Of a stretch of 64,000 nt of DNA, positions 14,498-23,307 are shown one piece after another. The DNA comes from a virus. Every line of letters begins with the position of its first letter. Positions within the stretch are counted from its first letter, which is position 1. Under the pieces are notes generated by a model. The model had not been told where the DNA came from, did not search any database, and saw only the letters and a list, made by a program, of their open reading frames with translations. A program made the translations under genes and the position numbers. The stretch is taken from IMG/VR virus record IMGVR_UViG_3300025921_000697, positions 1 through 64,000 of that record. One strand, given 5' to 3'.

Positions 14498-16285
14498 ATG
14501 CAAATAGTAGAAACAGTAAAAGATTATGAAATTTCTTTCCCTTATGACGAACGAAAGGTGAAAGCGGTGAAAAACATTTCGGGTGCATGGTACCAAAAAA
14601 ATAATCACGTGTGGCATATTCCGCGTCACCGTCAGCGGGAAATTGAATCGCTGCGGAAAACCTTTAACGTAGTGGACCAGCGACAAAGAGATACCTATTT
14701 AATGCCGGAAATGATTGGCGAAATTGAGCCACTTCCGGATCTTGACATTCCGCTTGCTTTGTATAAGAAGCCGTACCCATATCAGGAAAAGGGAATTGCC
14801 TATTGCCGACGAAATAAAATGGTGATCATCGGTGATAAGCCTGGCCTTGGAAAAACGATTCAGGCTATAGGAACAATTTGCTCTTACGGAATGAATGAAA
14901 ACCGATATCTCAATGCCGGGCCAGGTCTTGTTATTTGTCCGTCATCATTAAAAATAAACTGGCAAACAGAATGGAAAGAAGTGGCCGGCCACCGGGCAAT
15001 GATTCTCTCTGATTCTATAAAAAGATCTTGGGTGCAATTTTATAAGGTTGGCATGTGTGACGTATTCATCACGAATTACGAAAGCCTCAAAAAGTTTTTT
15101 GTTCAACCTGGATGGAGTAAACCAAAAGAAGGTCGGTTCAGAATGGTTGATATTCCTTTCAATGAAAGCATAAACATTTTTAAATGGATCATCGTGGACG
15201 AGTCTCATAGATGCAAGGACATTTCTACACAGCAGGCAAAGTTTGTTATGGGAATTGCAAGAGGTAAAGAAATTGTTTTGGAACTAACCGGTACACCAGT
15301 GTTGAATAAAACAAAGGACCTTCTCTCACAGCTCTACGTGATCAATAAATTAAGAGATGTCGTTTCTCATTTGCCACAACCTGTTAACGATCGCGGTGTT
15401 CCTTGTGACAGCAGCGGTTATCAAAGATTTATTAACCGCTATTGCGGCGGAGGAAATGAATCTACGAACGTCAAGGAGCTAAACTATCGCTTGAATAAAT
15501 ATTGCTTCTTCAGCAGAGAGAAGAGTGAGGTTTTAAAAGATCTTCCTGAAAAGCTTCGCCAGGTTATCCGCTGTGATATTACCAACAGAGCGGAATATGA
15601 TATCGCCAAGGACAAATTCGCTGATTATTTGAGAAGCGTAAAAGGTTTCAGTAGCGCAGAAATTAAAAAATCCCTGAAAGGCGAGATCATGGTAAAAATG
15701 GGCATACTGAAGCAATTGTCTGCTCGCGGAAAAATGGAGGCGGCAAAGGAATACATTGATGAAATTGTTGACAATGGACAAAAGGTCGTTGTGTTTGTTC
15801 ACCATCATGTAATTGCTGATGGCTTGAAAGAAATGTACCCGGAGGCTGTGATGGTTACAGGCCGGCAAACTTCAGAGGAAAAAAACAGGGCGGTCCATGA
15901 TTTTCAAAAGTGTAAAAGATGCGGTGTGCGCTTGGAGGATCACAAGGATAAAGATCATGATCATGAACCGAGCGGCACGAATATAATTATTTGCAGTAGC
16001 TCAGGTGGTGAGGGATTGACGTTAACAGCAGCTTCAGAAACATTGATGATAGAGTTTCCTTGGACTTGGGGCAGGTGTGAGCAATATGAAGATAGGACAC
16101 ACAGGATCAGTCAGACGAATAATGTAAGGATTGGATATCTGTTAGGCCACAAAACAATCGATGAATATTGCTACTTCGATATCATTTTGAAAAAGAAAAA
16201 TTTAAGCGAAGAAGTTACCGGCGTGGAGGACAGCGCTGTAGAGGAAATGATTGATGATCTTTTAACGCTATTTAATCAGAAATAA
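14498..16285 (+). CDS. SNF2-family (HARP/SMARCAL1-like) DNA translocase
   Basis: A 595-residue superfamily-2 ATPase. The N-terminus (about 10-60: WYQKNNHVWHIPRHRQREIE) looks like the HARP module that binds forked DNA. Motif I is GDKPGLGKT (112-120), motif II is VDESH (near 234), motif III is LTGTP, and motifs V/VI are GEGLTLTAAS and EDRTHRISQ. It should rewind or remodel DNA at forks and likely serves replication. A Cys/His-rich insert (CKRCGVRLEDHKDKDHDH, about 470-488) lies between motifs IV and V and could bind metal. Confidence 0.88.
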   Translation: MQIVETVKDYEISFPYDERKVKAVKNISGAWYQKNNHVWHIPRHRQREIESLRKTFNVVDQRQRDTYLMPEMIGEIEPLPDLDIPLALYKKPYPYQEKGIAYCRRNKMVIIGDKPGLGKTIQAIGTICSYGMNENRYLNAGPGLVICPSSLKINWQTEWKEVAGHRAMILSDSIKRSWVQFYKVGMCDVFITNYESLKKFFVQPGWSKPKEGRFRMVDIPFNESINIFKWIIVDESHRCKDISTQQAKFVMGIARGKEIVLELTGTPVLNKTKDLLSQLYVINKLRDVVSHLPQPVNDRGVPCDSSGYQRFINRYCGGGNESTNVKELNYRLNKYCFFSREKSEVLKDLPEKLRQVIRCDITNRAEYDIAKDKFADYLRSVKGFSSAEIKKSLKGEIMVKMGILKQLSARGKMEAAKEYIDEIVDNGQKVVVFVHHHVIADGLKEMYPEAVMVTGRQTSEEKNRAVHDFQKCKRCGVRLEDHKDKDHDHEPSGTNIIICSSSGGEGLTLTAASETLMIEFPWTWGRCEQYEDRTHRISQTNNVRIGYLLGHKTIDEYCYFDIILKKKNLSEEVTGVEDSAVEEMIDDLLTLFNQK

Positions 16286-16286
16286 A

Positions 16287-16739
16287 ATGAACATAGAAAG
16301 CCAGGTTTGCAGCCTTGAACAAGCAAAAAAATTAAAAGATTTAGGGGTAAGCCAAAAAAGTATTTTCTACTGGCATCCAAACTTTGATAACCCTGTGTTC
16401 GGTGAACAATGGACAACAGTTGCGGGTAAGCAATACAAGAAGACACAGGTTTGTAATGATAAAAATGGATCTTATTCCGCTTTTACTGTTGCTGAATTAG
16501 GAGTAATGCTTTGCCATAAAATAAGAATTGGTAAGGCTTTGTACAAGTTCAGGGCGAATCTCGAAAAAAGCGGACTCTGGCATTTAAAGTTCCGGACTTT
16601 GAATGCCGGAGTTATGACACCCCTATGTATAACGCAAGGCAAAAACGAAGCGATAGCCAGGGCTGAAATGCTAATAAAGCTTTTGGAAAAAGGGTTTTTA
16701 AGAGTTACTCAGGTAACCGAAAGATTGAAACCAGAATAA
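16287..16739 (+). CDS. Hypothetical phage protein
   Basis: A 150-residue protein. The N-terminus (EQAKKLKDLGVSQKSIFYWH) and C-terminus (GKNEAIARAEMLIKLLEKGF) are of a type recurrent in Bacteroidota phages and mobile elements, but no function is known to me. It follows the helicase stop by one base, so it is cotranscribed with it. Confidence 0.55.
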   Translation: MNIESQVCSLEQAKKLKDLGVSQKSIFYWHPNFDNPVFGEQWTTVAGKQYKKTQVCNDKNGSYSAFTVAELGVMLCHKIRIGKALYKFRANLEKSGLWHLKFRTLNAGVMTPLCITQGKNEAIARAEMLIKLLEKGFLRVTQVTERLKPE

Positions 16740-16766
16740 ATCATCAAATTATTTAAAAATTAAAAA

Positions 16767-17429
16767 ATGCTTACAAAAATTAAAACCATAACACAGTCCA
16801 TATCGATGAATGTTTTTGGAAACAGTTTTCAAATGCGAGTTGAGCATGATAATGAGTTTGAGAATGGAAGGGTATTCCTGCAGGTAGTGTACCAGGCACC
16901 ATGCACAAAAACCGGTGAAACAAAAGAATGGCATGGCCGCAAATGGTATTTATCAAAACATATGACTGATGACGAAATAGTGAAAACCTGTTATGCAGCT
17001 TTCAAGGCAACTGTTGAACATGAAGTGATGGAAGGGTTTAAAATTGGCGGGGTTGTTTTATTCAATCCGCATGTGGATTACCAGGCTCTTTTAGATTGCT
17101 CTGCTAATGAGGTAAGTCGGGGTAAAACAGAGAAAGCAGAAGTCACAGACAACAATTTTTTAGAATTAGATCATCCGGTAAAAGGAAAAATTAAAGTTCC
17201 GGCTCGTCAATATATCATGAATGAACATCAGCAATTTGCTGTAATTGCTGTTGATTTTTCTGAAGGAATAGAGCTTGATGGACATGTGGGTTTCGTATAT
17301 GACTGCCTTGGTAAGCTTGAGAATCAGCAAATAATATTTAACTCACAAATTGTGAACTCTCTGATGAATGATGAATGGGATTTTGAAAAATATCCCAATC
17401 CGGAAATAGTAATCATAAATCAACTATAG
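16767..17429 (+). CDS. Hypothetical protein
   Basis: A 220-residue soluble protein. Residues 1-105 (MLTKIKTITQSISMNVFGNS, GRKWYLSKHMTDDEIVKTCY, GGVVLFNPHVDYQALLDC) form a domain seen in phage operons beside DUF5131; the C-terminal half is beta-rich. No function assigned. It lies 3 bp before the DUF5131 gene. Confidence 0.5.
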   Translation: MLTKIKTITQSISMNVFGNSFQMRVEHDNEFENGRVFLQVVYQAPCTKTGETKEWHGRKWYLSKHMTDDEIVKTCYAAFKATVEHEVMEGFKIGGVVLFNPHVDYQALLDCSANEVSRGKTEKAEVTDNNFLELDHPVKGKIKVPARQYIMNEHQQFAVIAVDFSEGIELDGHVGFVYDCLGKLENQQIIFNSQIVNSLMNDEWDFEKYPNPEIVIINQL

Positions 17430-17432
17430 ACC

Positions 17433-18419
17433 ATGTCAAAAAGTAAAATAGAGTGGACGGATAAAGTCTGGAACCCAGTAACCGGCTGCAATAAAGTAAG
17501 CCAGGGATGTAAAAATTGTTATGCAAAAACATTACATGATAAAAGGCATAAAGCTTTTCTGGCCGGCAAGCTTCAAAACGTGAAGCAATATTCAGTTCCA
17601 TTTGAAACAGTTATGCTTCATCAGAAAAGGTTAGCAGATCCGCTTAAATGGAAGAAACCTGCTATGATCTTCGTTAATTCCATGAGCGACTTATTTCATG
17701 AAGATGTGCCCTTCGAATTTATCTCTTCTGTGTTTTCTGTGATGAGTGATTGTGACCAGCATATTTTTCAAGTGCTTACCAAACGACCGGAAAGAATGCT
17801 CGATTTCTTCCAATGGAAATATCGGCAATTTGGTGTTCCATGGCGCCCCTCCGATAATGTTTGGATCGGCGTGAGCGTGGAAAATCAGGAAACAGCAAAT
17901 GAAAGGATTCATCATCTTAAGTACATCAACGCGTCTGTAAAGTTTCTTTCTTGCGAGCCATTACTTGGACCTATTGACTTTGAAAAAGCGATTGGCGATA
18001 GTTTAAAGTGGCATATCGGCGGTTTGAAAAATTGTATCAGCTGGGTAATCTGTGGCGGCGAAAGCGGACCGAATGCCAGGCCGATGCACCCGGATTGGGC
18101 CAGGTCTCTACGCGATCAATGTGCAGCTGCAGGAGTTTCTTTCTTTTTTAAACAATGGGGTGAATGGGCACCGGTAGAAGATGTAGATCCTTCGGGAGAT
18201 ATAGTTTGGTTAGATCATAAAAGTGATGAGCTGAAAGAAAGAAAAAAACCTATTCCGCACATCTGCATTAACCATGAAGATAAAACTTCACAGGCTGCAA
18301 ATGACGTGATCGGTTCTGGAGAAAAAAATCAAATCTTATACAGGTTTGGAAAACATATATCCGGCAGCACGCTGGATGGTAAACAACATTTAGAATTTCC
18401 TAAAAGATTTAAACCATGA
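17433..18419 (+). CDS. DUF5131 (phage Gp37/Gp68) family protein
   Basis: A 328-residue protein beginning with the family signature KIEWTDKVWNPVTGC and the cysteine cluster C19-X6-C26-X2-C29 (CNKVSQGCKNCY), then MIFVNSMSDLFHEDVP, FQVLTKRPERM, WIGVSVENQETANERI and WVICGGESGPNARPMHPDW. The three-cysteine cluster and barrel-like strand pattern suggest a radical-SAM-like iron-sulfur enzyme, but the substrate is unknown. The family is widespread in phages and mobile elements. It overlaps the HNH gene by 4 bp. Confidence 0.9.
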   Translation: MSKSKIEWTDKVWNPVTGCNKVSQGCKNCYAKTLHDKRHKAFLAGKLQNVKQYSVPFETVMLHQKRLADPLKWKKPAMIFVNSMSDLFHEDVPFEFISSVFSVMSDCDQHIFQVLTKRPERMLDFFQWKYRQFGVPWRPSDNVWIGVSVENQETANERIHHLKYINASVKFLSCEPLLGPIDFEKAIGDSLKWHIGGLKNCISWVICGGESGPNARPMHPDWARSLRDQCAAAGVSFFFKQWGEWAPVEDVDPSGDIVWLDHKSDELKERKKPIPHICINHEDKTSQAANDVIGSGEKNQILYRFGKHISGSTLDGKQHLEFPKRFKP

Positions 18420-18880
18420 TGACATATTCAGAAAAATTGAAAGATCCAAGATGGCAAAAGAAACGACTTAAAATATTCGAGCGAGATAAATTTACTTGTC
18501 AGAAATGTGCGGATAAAGAAACAACTCTGCATGTTCATCACCGTATTTATTTAAGAGGGAAGGATCCTTGGGATTATCCTGATAATTGTTTAGTCACGTT
18601 ATGTGAACCGTGTCATCAAATTGAAACTGATATTGCTTCGACCAACCAAAAAATATTAATTGATGAACTATTAAAGGTGGGTGTTTATAGTTCTGACATG
18701 GATTATTTTGGATACATAATTTCAGAAAGTATTAAATCAATCGGATATAAAAATTTTGAGTTCTTGCTTTATCGTTTACATACAGAGCTTGATCCCACAT
18801 TCCGCATTAAGGTGGTTTCGGACATAGATGAAGAAAAAGCGCGTCTTAAAAAATTAGATTCAGTTCATACAGACTTTTAA
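18416..18880 (+). CDS. HNH endonuclease
   Basis: A 154-residue protein with an HNH motif framed by two CxxC zinc pairs: RDKFTCQKCADKETTLHVHH, then PDNCLVTLCEPCHQIE. The metal-binding His pair is HVHH (about residues 42-45). The C-terminal half is helical and unassigned. Small phage HNH proteins nick DNA for packaging or homing; the sequence does not tell which. ATGA overlap with the DUF5131 gene. Confidence 0.8.
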   Translation: MMTYSEKLKDPRWQKKRLKIFERDKFTCQKCADKETTLHVHHRIYLRGKDPWDYPDNCLVTLCEPCHQIETDIASTNQKILIDELLKVGVYSSDMDYFGYIISESIKSIGYKNFEFLLYRLHTELDPTFRIKVVSDIDEEKARLKKLDSVHTDF

Positions 18881-18898
18881 TAAACAATATTTCATCGC

Positions 18899-19972
18899 TT
18901 GAATTACATAGAGCTTATAAATCAGTTTTGGCAGAAAGATATTGAGTTCGATTTCATTGATAAAGAAATTGCCCTCTACTTCTATCTTTTGAAAGTCAGC
19001 AATTCGATTGGTTGGAAAAACCCGTTTGGACTATCCAACTCTATGACTATTGCCAAATTCAATTGGGGGAAGACCTCTTTCGATAATGCTAAGAACCGCC
19101 TAAAAAAAGCAGGATTAATTGATTTTAAGCCAGGTGATGGCCGGGGAAATGTTTATCAATATGAAATAAAGGTGCTGGTAAAGGGTACTCAAATAAAACC
19201 CCTTTCCGATACCCTTTCCGATACCCTTTCCGATACCCTTTACAGTCAGAAATCGGAAACATCTATAAACATAAAGGATAAACATAAAAAGAAAATTGGT
19301 ATTGGGCTTGCGCCAACCGTGACCAAAAAAATTAAAGTTTTTAATCCTCCGGATTTAAAGGAAGTACAAGAATATTTCCTTAGTACCATCGGAAATACAA
19401 AAAAGCAGAATCCCTGGCCCCGCGACAAATGCATTAATGAAGCCGGCACGCTTCACGATCATTACATGGCTAATGGCTGGGTTCAAGGCCGCGGAAAGCC
19501 AATTAAGGACTGGCAGGCGGCATGCAGAAACTGGATCAGGAACGGAATTAAAGGATCATTTGAAAAAAAAGAAACAGTATTCAATAAATCAAATCCTGAG
19601 CCAGTTATCCATCAACAAAAGCCGGTGAGTAACCACGAAAAGATTTCAAAAGAAATCGATTATCTGTACGGGAGATTTCTTGAAGATGCGGTAACGATTA
19701 TTAGTATTGAGCCAATGCACTATAATTTCCTTAAGCAAAATTCATTAGTGCAATTTTCTGAAGAGGAAACAGAAGTTATTCGAACGAAATCAATTGACTA
19801 CATAAAAAATAATTCATTACAAAATGATGAGCAGCAGATTCTCCGATTTATGAAAAAGTTTGCGGTGATAGAATATTTCAAACGAAAAAAAGAAAAAAAT
19901 AAACACTATGCAATACAGCCCAAAATTGAAAAAAGCAATGGAGCAAATCAAGCAAATACTTCAGGAGAATGA
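18899..19972 (+). CDS. Putative replication initiator with winged-helix N-terminus
   Basis: A 357-residue protein that starts at a TTG (18899); no ATG occurs until residue 46, which would cut the domain. Residues about 1-95 form a winged helix (EIALYFYLLKVSNSIGWKNP, WGKTSFDNAKNRLKKAGLID, YQYEIKV) as in phage replication initiators. A threefold tetrapeptide repeat (LSDT) follows, encoded by 12-bp iterons at 19200-19241. The middle (PPDLKEVQEYFLSTIGN, NGWVQGRGKPIKDWQAACRN) resembles the DnaD/RepO-type C-terminal region. It probably opens the phage origin. The next gene overlaps by 65 bp. Confidence 0.65.
   Translation: MNYIELINQFWQKDIEFDFIDKEIALYFYLLKVSNSIGWKNPFGLSNSMTIAKFNWGKTSFDNAKNRLKKAGLIDFKPGDGRGNVYQYEIKVLVKGTQIKPLSDTLSDTLSDTLYSQKSETSINIKDKHKKKIGIGLAPTVTKKIKVFNPPDLKEVQEYFLSTIGNTKKQNPWPRDKCINEAGTLHDHYMANGWVQGRGKPIKDWQAACRNWIRNGIKGSFEKKETVFNKSNPEPVIHQQKPVSNHEKISKEIDYLYGRFLEDAVTIISIEPMHYNFLKQNSLVQFSEEETEVIRTKSIDYIKNNSLQNDEQQILRFMKKFAVIEYFKRKKEKNKHYAIQPKIEKSNGANQANTSGE
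19200..19241. repeat. 12-bp tandem iterons, candidate origin
   Basis: Three and a half head-to-tail copies of CCCTTTCCGATA lie inside the putative initiator gene just after its DNA-binding domain, the same arrangement as the iterons in lambda O. They encode LSDT repeats. The AT-rich DNA just downstream could be the unwinding region. Assigning origin function is inference from position. Confidence 0.5.
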
Positions 19973-20276
19973 TATCGCTGGGTTTGTGGTAATTCATACT
20001 CCCGGCTTCAGTGAGTATTTAAACAAGCTGGATACTTCTTATTCAGCTGCCAGGTTAGAAAACGACGGAATAAAATTTCGGATAAAATCGGCAGAGATCG
20101 GAAAAGAAAAAGCAAAACAAATGGCGACGGATACGGTCAATTTATTCACTCATTTGGCAAAACAGGTAGGTCATCATGCAATGTTTTACCTGGAGGCGGA
20201 AAAAATGCTAATCGAAAGATATAACCCGGAAGATTTTCCTGGGAATGAAACTTCTCATACAGAACAAAATAATTAG
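19908..20276 (+). CDS. Hypothetical replication-region protein
   Basis: A 122-residue helical protein (LKKAMEQIKQILQENDIAGF, then HTPGFSEYLNKLDTSYSAAR). Its start lies 65 bp inside the initiator gene and it ends 2 bp before the DUF1064-like gene. Position after an initiator invites comparison with helicase loaders, but no AAA+ motif is present, so I leave the function open. Confidence 0.55.
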   Translation: MQYSPKLKKAMEQIKQILQENDIAGFVVIHTPGFSEYLNKLDTSYSAARLENDGIKFRIKSAEIGKEKAKQMATDTVNLFTHLAKQVGHHAMFYLEAEKMLIERYNPEDFPGNETSHTEQNN

Positions 20277-20278
20277 CG

Positions 20279-20707
20279 ATGGGAACCAGGTGGACAATGG
20301 ACGATATAAAGGCACGCGGATTAAAAGTAGTCGGTGAAAGTTTACCTGTAACTAAACCGGCAGCTTCTCAGGAAAATTACCAGGCGCTTGGAAGAATGAA
20401 ATCAGGAAAGATGAATAAAACCGAAGCTGCTTATGGAAATTATTTGGAGGTCCAAAAAAGAATCGGTGAAGTATTATGGTTTGAATTCGAACCGATGAAC
20501 CTAAGGCTTGCTTATAAATGTTTCTACATGGTTGATTTCCTGGTACTGACAAAAGATTTTCAATTGGAAGTACACGAAGTGAAAGGTGGCCACATAACAG
20601 ATGATGCGTTGGTGAAGTTTAAAACGGCAGCCGAAAAATTTCCTTTTAAGTTTCGAATGCTTTGTCTGATAAAAGGCCAATGGATAGAAAAATATTCAAA
20701 CAATTAA
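20279..20707 (+). CDS. DUF1064-like phage nuclease
   Basis: A 142-residue protein with the DUF1064 layout: KMNKTEAAYGNYLEVQK, then FEPMNLRLAYKCFYMVDFLV and LEVHEVKGG. The Asp of YMVDFLV and the Glu-x-Lys of HEVKG form a PD-(D/E)XK active site, as in Holliday-junction or branch-cutting phage nucleases. Substrate not provable here. It follows the previous stop by 2 bp. Confidence 0.75.
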   Translation: MGTRWTMDDIKARGLKVVGESLPVTKPAASQENYQALGRMKSGKMNKTEAAYGNYLEVQKRIGEVLWFEFEPMNLRLAYKCFYMVDFLVLTKDFQLEVHEVKGGHITDDALVKFKTAAEKFPFKFRMLCLIKGQWIEKYSNN

Positions 20708-20730
20708 TTTAAAAATAAAAAACAGAAACG

Positions 20731-21021
20731 ATGTCAACAGTTTATTCCAGGTGCTATGCACTCTATAAAGAAAAAGAAATTGACTATATCCCGGAGCATA
20801 GCCAAATGATGCAAATCGGCCTTACAGTAATCAAAAAATTTAAGGACCAAAATAAAGGCCGCGGTCCTAAAAAGATTCAGGCCCCGGAGTATGTTGGAAA
20901 TTTCAAAATATCATTTTATCCGGCTTCTTTCTCACCACAAATTGACTGCTGTGTAAAAGATTTTGTATCTGGTAAGAAATTAAAAAATACCACGAAAATT
21001 AAAGCAACATGCCTGAAGTAA
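20731..21021 (+). CDS. Hypothetical protein
   Basis: A 96-residue basic protein (YSRCYALYKEKEIDYIPEHS, KFKDQNKGRGPKKIQAPEYV). It overlaps the next gene by 13 bp. No family recognised. Confidence 0.5.
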   Translation: MSTVYSRCYALYKEKEIDYIPEHSQMMQIGLTVIKKFKDQNKGRGPKKIQAPEYVGNFKISFYPASFSPQIDCCVKDFVSGKKLKNTTKIKATCLK

Positions 21022-21464
21022 CAACATTTGAGAAAATTCAAACAGCAACCGGTAAGAAACCGTCAGAGTGTGATTGCAATATCTGTAAAGCTCAATGCAA
21101 AAGAAGCCCGTGCCTGGGCACTCCGGAAGACATTCTAAAACTCATCATGTCCGGATATGGAGACAGGCTCAGTTTAACCGTTTGGGCTGCCGGCATGTTG
21201 ATGGGAGTCGTAGATCATCCGGTTGAAATTATAGCGCCTGTTTATGATAAGGAAAAAGGAGCATGCACTTTTTTCAATAATGGCCGGTGCGAACTACACA
21301 GCCTGAATTTAAAACCAACAGAAGGAAGACTCTCACACCATTCTTTAGTACGCGAAGATTTTGTCAAGGAAAAAAACCTGACATGGAACATCGTGAAAGA
21401 ATGGATGAATCTTGAGGTGTCCGAAATAAAAAATATTCTGGAAAAAATCTATCAAGAACTTTAA
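21009..21464 (+). CDS. Cysteine-cluster protein, YkgJ-like
   Basis: A 151-residue protein with CDCNICKAQCKRSPCLGTPE near residue 20 and GACTFFNNGRCELHSLNLKP near residue 88. The spacing resembles the YkgJ family of iron- or zinc-binding proteins, which have a first Cys cluster followed by a CxF..xGxC pair. The usual last cysteine after the second pair is missing here (LKPTEGRLSHHS). Function unknown; probably a metal-binding cytoplasmic protein. Confidence 0.6.
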   Translation: MPEVTTFEKIQTATGKKPSECDCNICKAQCKRSPCLGTPEDILKLIMSGYGDRLSLTVWAAGMLMGVVDHPVEIIAPVYDKEKGACTFFNNGRCELHSLNLKPTEGRLSHHSLVREDFVKEKNLTWNIVKEWMNLEVSEIKNILEKIYQEL

Positions 21465-21473
21465 ATCAGTATA

Positions 21474-21848
21474 ATGTTAGAATTTAAACCCGAAACAATT
21501 ATTGCACTGAAAGAGAGATATAAGGAGGCAATCGCGACAGCCTATAGCACAGAGCATATTTCAAAAAATCCACAGGAGCGTCCAGGAGCTAAACGTCAAC
21601 ACGTTTTTGATTTTGAAGATGGTATTAGAATCATTGTCAGCCGTGACCTATTAAAAGGCCAGGAGTTTTTGCATTTCAGCGGTAGTGCTATGCCATCAAT
21701 TTATAAAGGTTTATCTGATCACTCTTTATTAAGCAGGATGATTATAAACTTCGCAAAAATTTCAAATTATTCCGGAAAGGTGCAATTAGCCGGCTTTTCG
21801 AAAGAAGGTATTCCACATTTTTATATTAAGCTGGCGGACCTCAATTAA
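21474..21848 (+). CDS. Hypothetical protein
   Basis: A 124-residue alpha/beta protein (ERPGAKRQHVFDFEDGIRII, FAKISNYSGKVQLAGFSKEG). Spacing of 9 bp from the preceding gene indicates the same operon. No family recognised. Confidence 0.5.
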   Translation: MLEFKPETIIALKERYKEAIATAYSTEHISKNPQERPGAKRQHVFDFEDGIRIIVSRDLLKGQEFLHFSGSAMPSIYKGLSDHSLLSRMIINFAKISNYSGKVQLAGFSKEGIPHFYIKLADLN

Positions 21849-21878
21849 AAACATTATCAATTCAAAGTAAAAAAACTA

Positions 21879-22421
21879 ATGGATATTTTTAAAAGTGTAT
21901 TAGAGTATTTGACTAAAATGTTCCAATGGTGGATAATGATTCAACCGTGGGAATTAGGAATTAGGACCAGGTTTGGCAATAGGACGAAATTGCTTGAACC
22001 CGGAACTCATTTTAGAATTCCCTTTTTTGATATCATATATGTACAAACCATAAGGTTAAGAGTTGTGTCATTATGCCCTCAAACCATCACTACAAAAGAC
22101 GGAAAAACCCTTACTATTAGCTGTGCAGTCGGTTACTCCATTTCCGATATAATGGACCTGTTCAATACCCTGTTTCATCCCGAAGCTACGATTGGTTACA
22201 TGGTACAAGGCAATATTGGTGGATATATTTTTTCGCATGATCTAAGTGATTGCTCTCCTGAATTGATAGAGAAACATGTGATGAATAAACTTATTGAGGG
22301 AAACAATGGAATCAAATATGAATATATAAAAGTAATCAGTTACGCGGTTGTGAGGACTTATCGATTAATTCAGGATAGTTCCTGGTCTGAAAACAAGTTA
22401 GATATTAATGAGAAACGGTAG
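21879..22421 (+). CDS. SPFH/stomatin-like (Band 7) protein
   Basis: A 180-residue protein. A hydrophobic or amphipathic N-terminus (MDIFKSVLEYLTKMFQWWIM) precedes an SPFH-like domain: QPWELGIRTRFGNRTKLLEP, GTHFRIPFFDIIYVQTIRLR, then TITTKDGKTLTISCAVGYSI. These are the typical opening strands of stomatin/HflK-type proteins (E-x-G-I-R-x-R-F-G, L-x-P-G-x-H). It is shorter than cellular SPFH proteins and lacks their long coiled-coil tail. A membrane-linked role, perhaps exclusion or protection during infection, is inference. Confidence 0.75.
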   Translation: MDIFKSVLEYLTKMFQWWIMIQPWELGIRTRFGNRTKLLEPGTHFRIPFFDIIYVQTIRLRVVSLCPQTITTKDGKTLTISCAVGYSISDIMDLFNTLFHPEATIGYMVQGNIGGYIFSHDLSDCSPELIEKHVMNKLIEGNNGIKYEYIKVISYAVVRTYRLIQDSSWSENKLDINEKR

Positions 22422-22440
22422 TAACAAAAAAAATATATCG

Positions 22441-22989
22441 ATGTCGATAATGGATAGAAAAGCATTTGAGTTTTGGGGTAAAAGAAAAGCGCCTCCGGAA
22501 GTTTGCTATTATGTTCACAATGAACACACGTGGGGATCAGGCAGATGGGGAGCAGACAGAGACGATGAGCCAAAACCCTATTGGGAACCGGTGACATGGA
22601 AGGATGTTTTCCGGGAAAGAAAAGAAAATCAGGAAGTTCATATTTGGAGAAAAAGATTTTCTGAAAAAACGGAAACAAAACCATGCTTTATATGGGTTTT
22701 TCATGTTGATTGGTTTCTTTTTGGTGGTTACTGGCTTTATATCAAAACCCTTAAAAAAGATTATGGAATTACATTCCGGGAAGGTTATAACAAAAAGTTG
22801 ATTTTAAAAGTAATGGAACTTTTTCCTTGTGGTGTTTTTCCTGATATAGAAAACTTTGATCAGTGGGCAGAGAACTTTACCAAAACCTATCCACATAAGG
22901 GCTTTAAAAGAAAAAAGAAGCAAGGGTTAAAAAGATGTTTTTGTAAAGTATCATTTGGCGGTGATCTGAAAGATGTATTTATAAAATAA
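22441..22989 (+). CDS. Hypothetical protein
   Basis: A roughly 182-residue Trp-rich protein starting at ATG 22441 (MSIMDRKAFEFWGKRKAPPE); an in-frame ATG at 22408 overlaps the SPFH gene. Features include GSGRWGADRDDEPKPYW and the hydrophobic patch VDWFLFGGYWLYIKTL, and a basic C-terminus. Function unknown; the start is uncertain. Confidence 0.55.
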   Translation: MSIMDRKAFEFWGKRKAPPEVCYYVHNEHTWGSGRWGADRDDEPKPYWEPVTWKDVFRERKENQEVHIWRKRFSEKTETKPCFIWVFHVDWFLFGGYWLYIKTLKKDYGITFREGYNKKLILKVMELFPCGVFPDIENFDQWAENFTKTYPHKGFKRKKKQGLKRCFCKVSFGGDLKDVFIK

Positions 22990-22994
22990 AATCA

Positions 22995-23300
22995 ATGTTA
23001 GAATATCAAAAAGCGCTGGAAGAAATGATGAAGCTTGACACAATTGATCGACACATTGTGATAGTGGAACTGATAGAAAAAAAGAAAATTGACTTCGTGG
23101 AGCTCTCAGAATATTATGTAGCCTTTTTGAAAAAAGAACGCGAAAAACTAAGCTGTCAAATAATGCCTCTTGCAATGCATTTATCACTAGCAACAGAAGG
23201 TGTTTTAGACAAAGATGCGGCCAGGAAGCTTATTTATGAAGCAGGATATTTTAAAGACGCACCAATTGGCAAGAAGCTCGAAAAAGAATTTAAAAAATAA
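22995..23300 (+). CDS. Hypothetical helical protein
   Basis: A 101-residue, nearly all-helical protein (KALEEMMKLDTIDRHIVIVE, EYYVAFLKKEREKLSCQIMP). It begins 5 bp after the previous gene and ends 7 bp before the ASCH gene. No family recognised. Confidence 0.5.
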   Translation: MLEYQKALEEMMKLDTIDRHIVIVELIEKKKIDFVELSEYYVAFLKKEREKLSCQIMPLAMHLSLATEGVLDKDAARKLIYEAGYFKDAPIGKKLEKEFKK

Positions 23301-23307
23301 AAAATCA

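Noticed and set aside
19200-19241. CRISPR-like short repeats
   Set aside because: Repeats are contiguous without spacers and in-frame within a gene; better explained as iterons.
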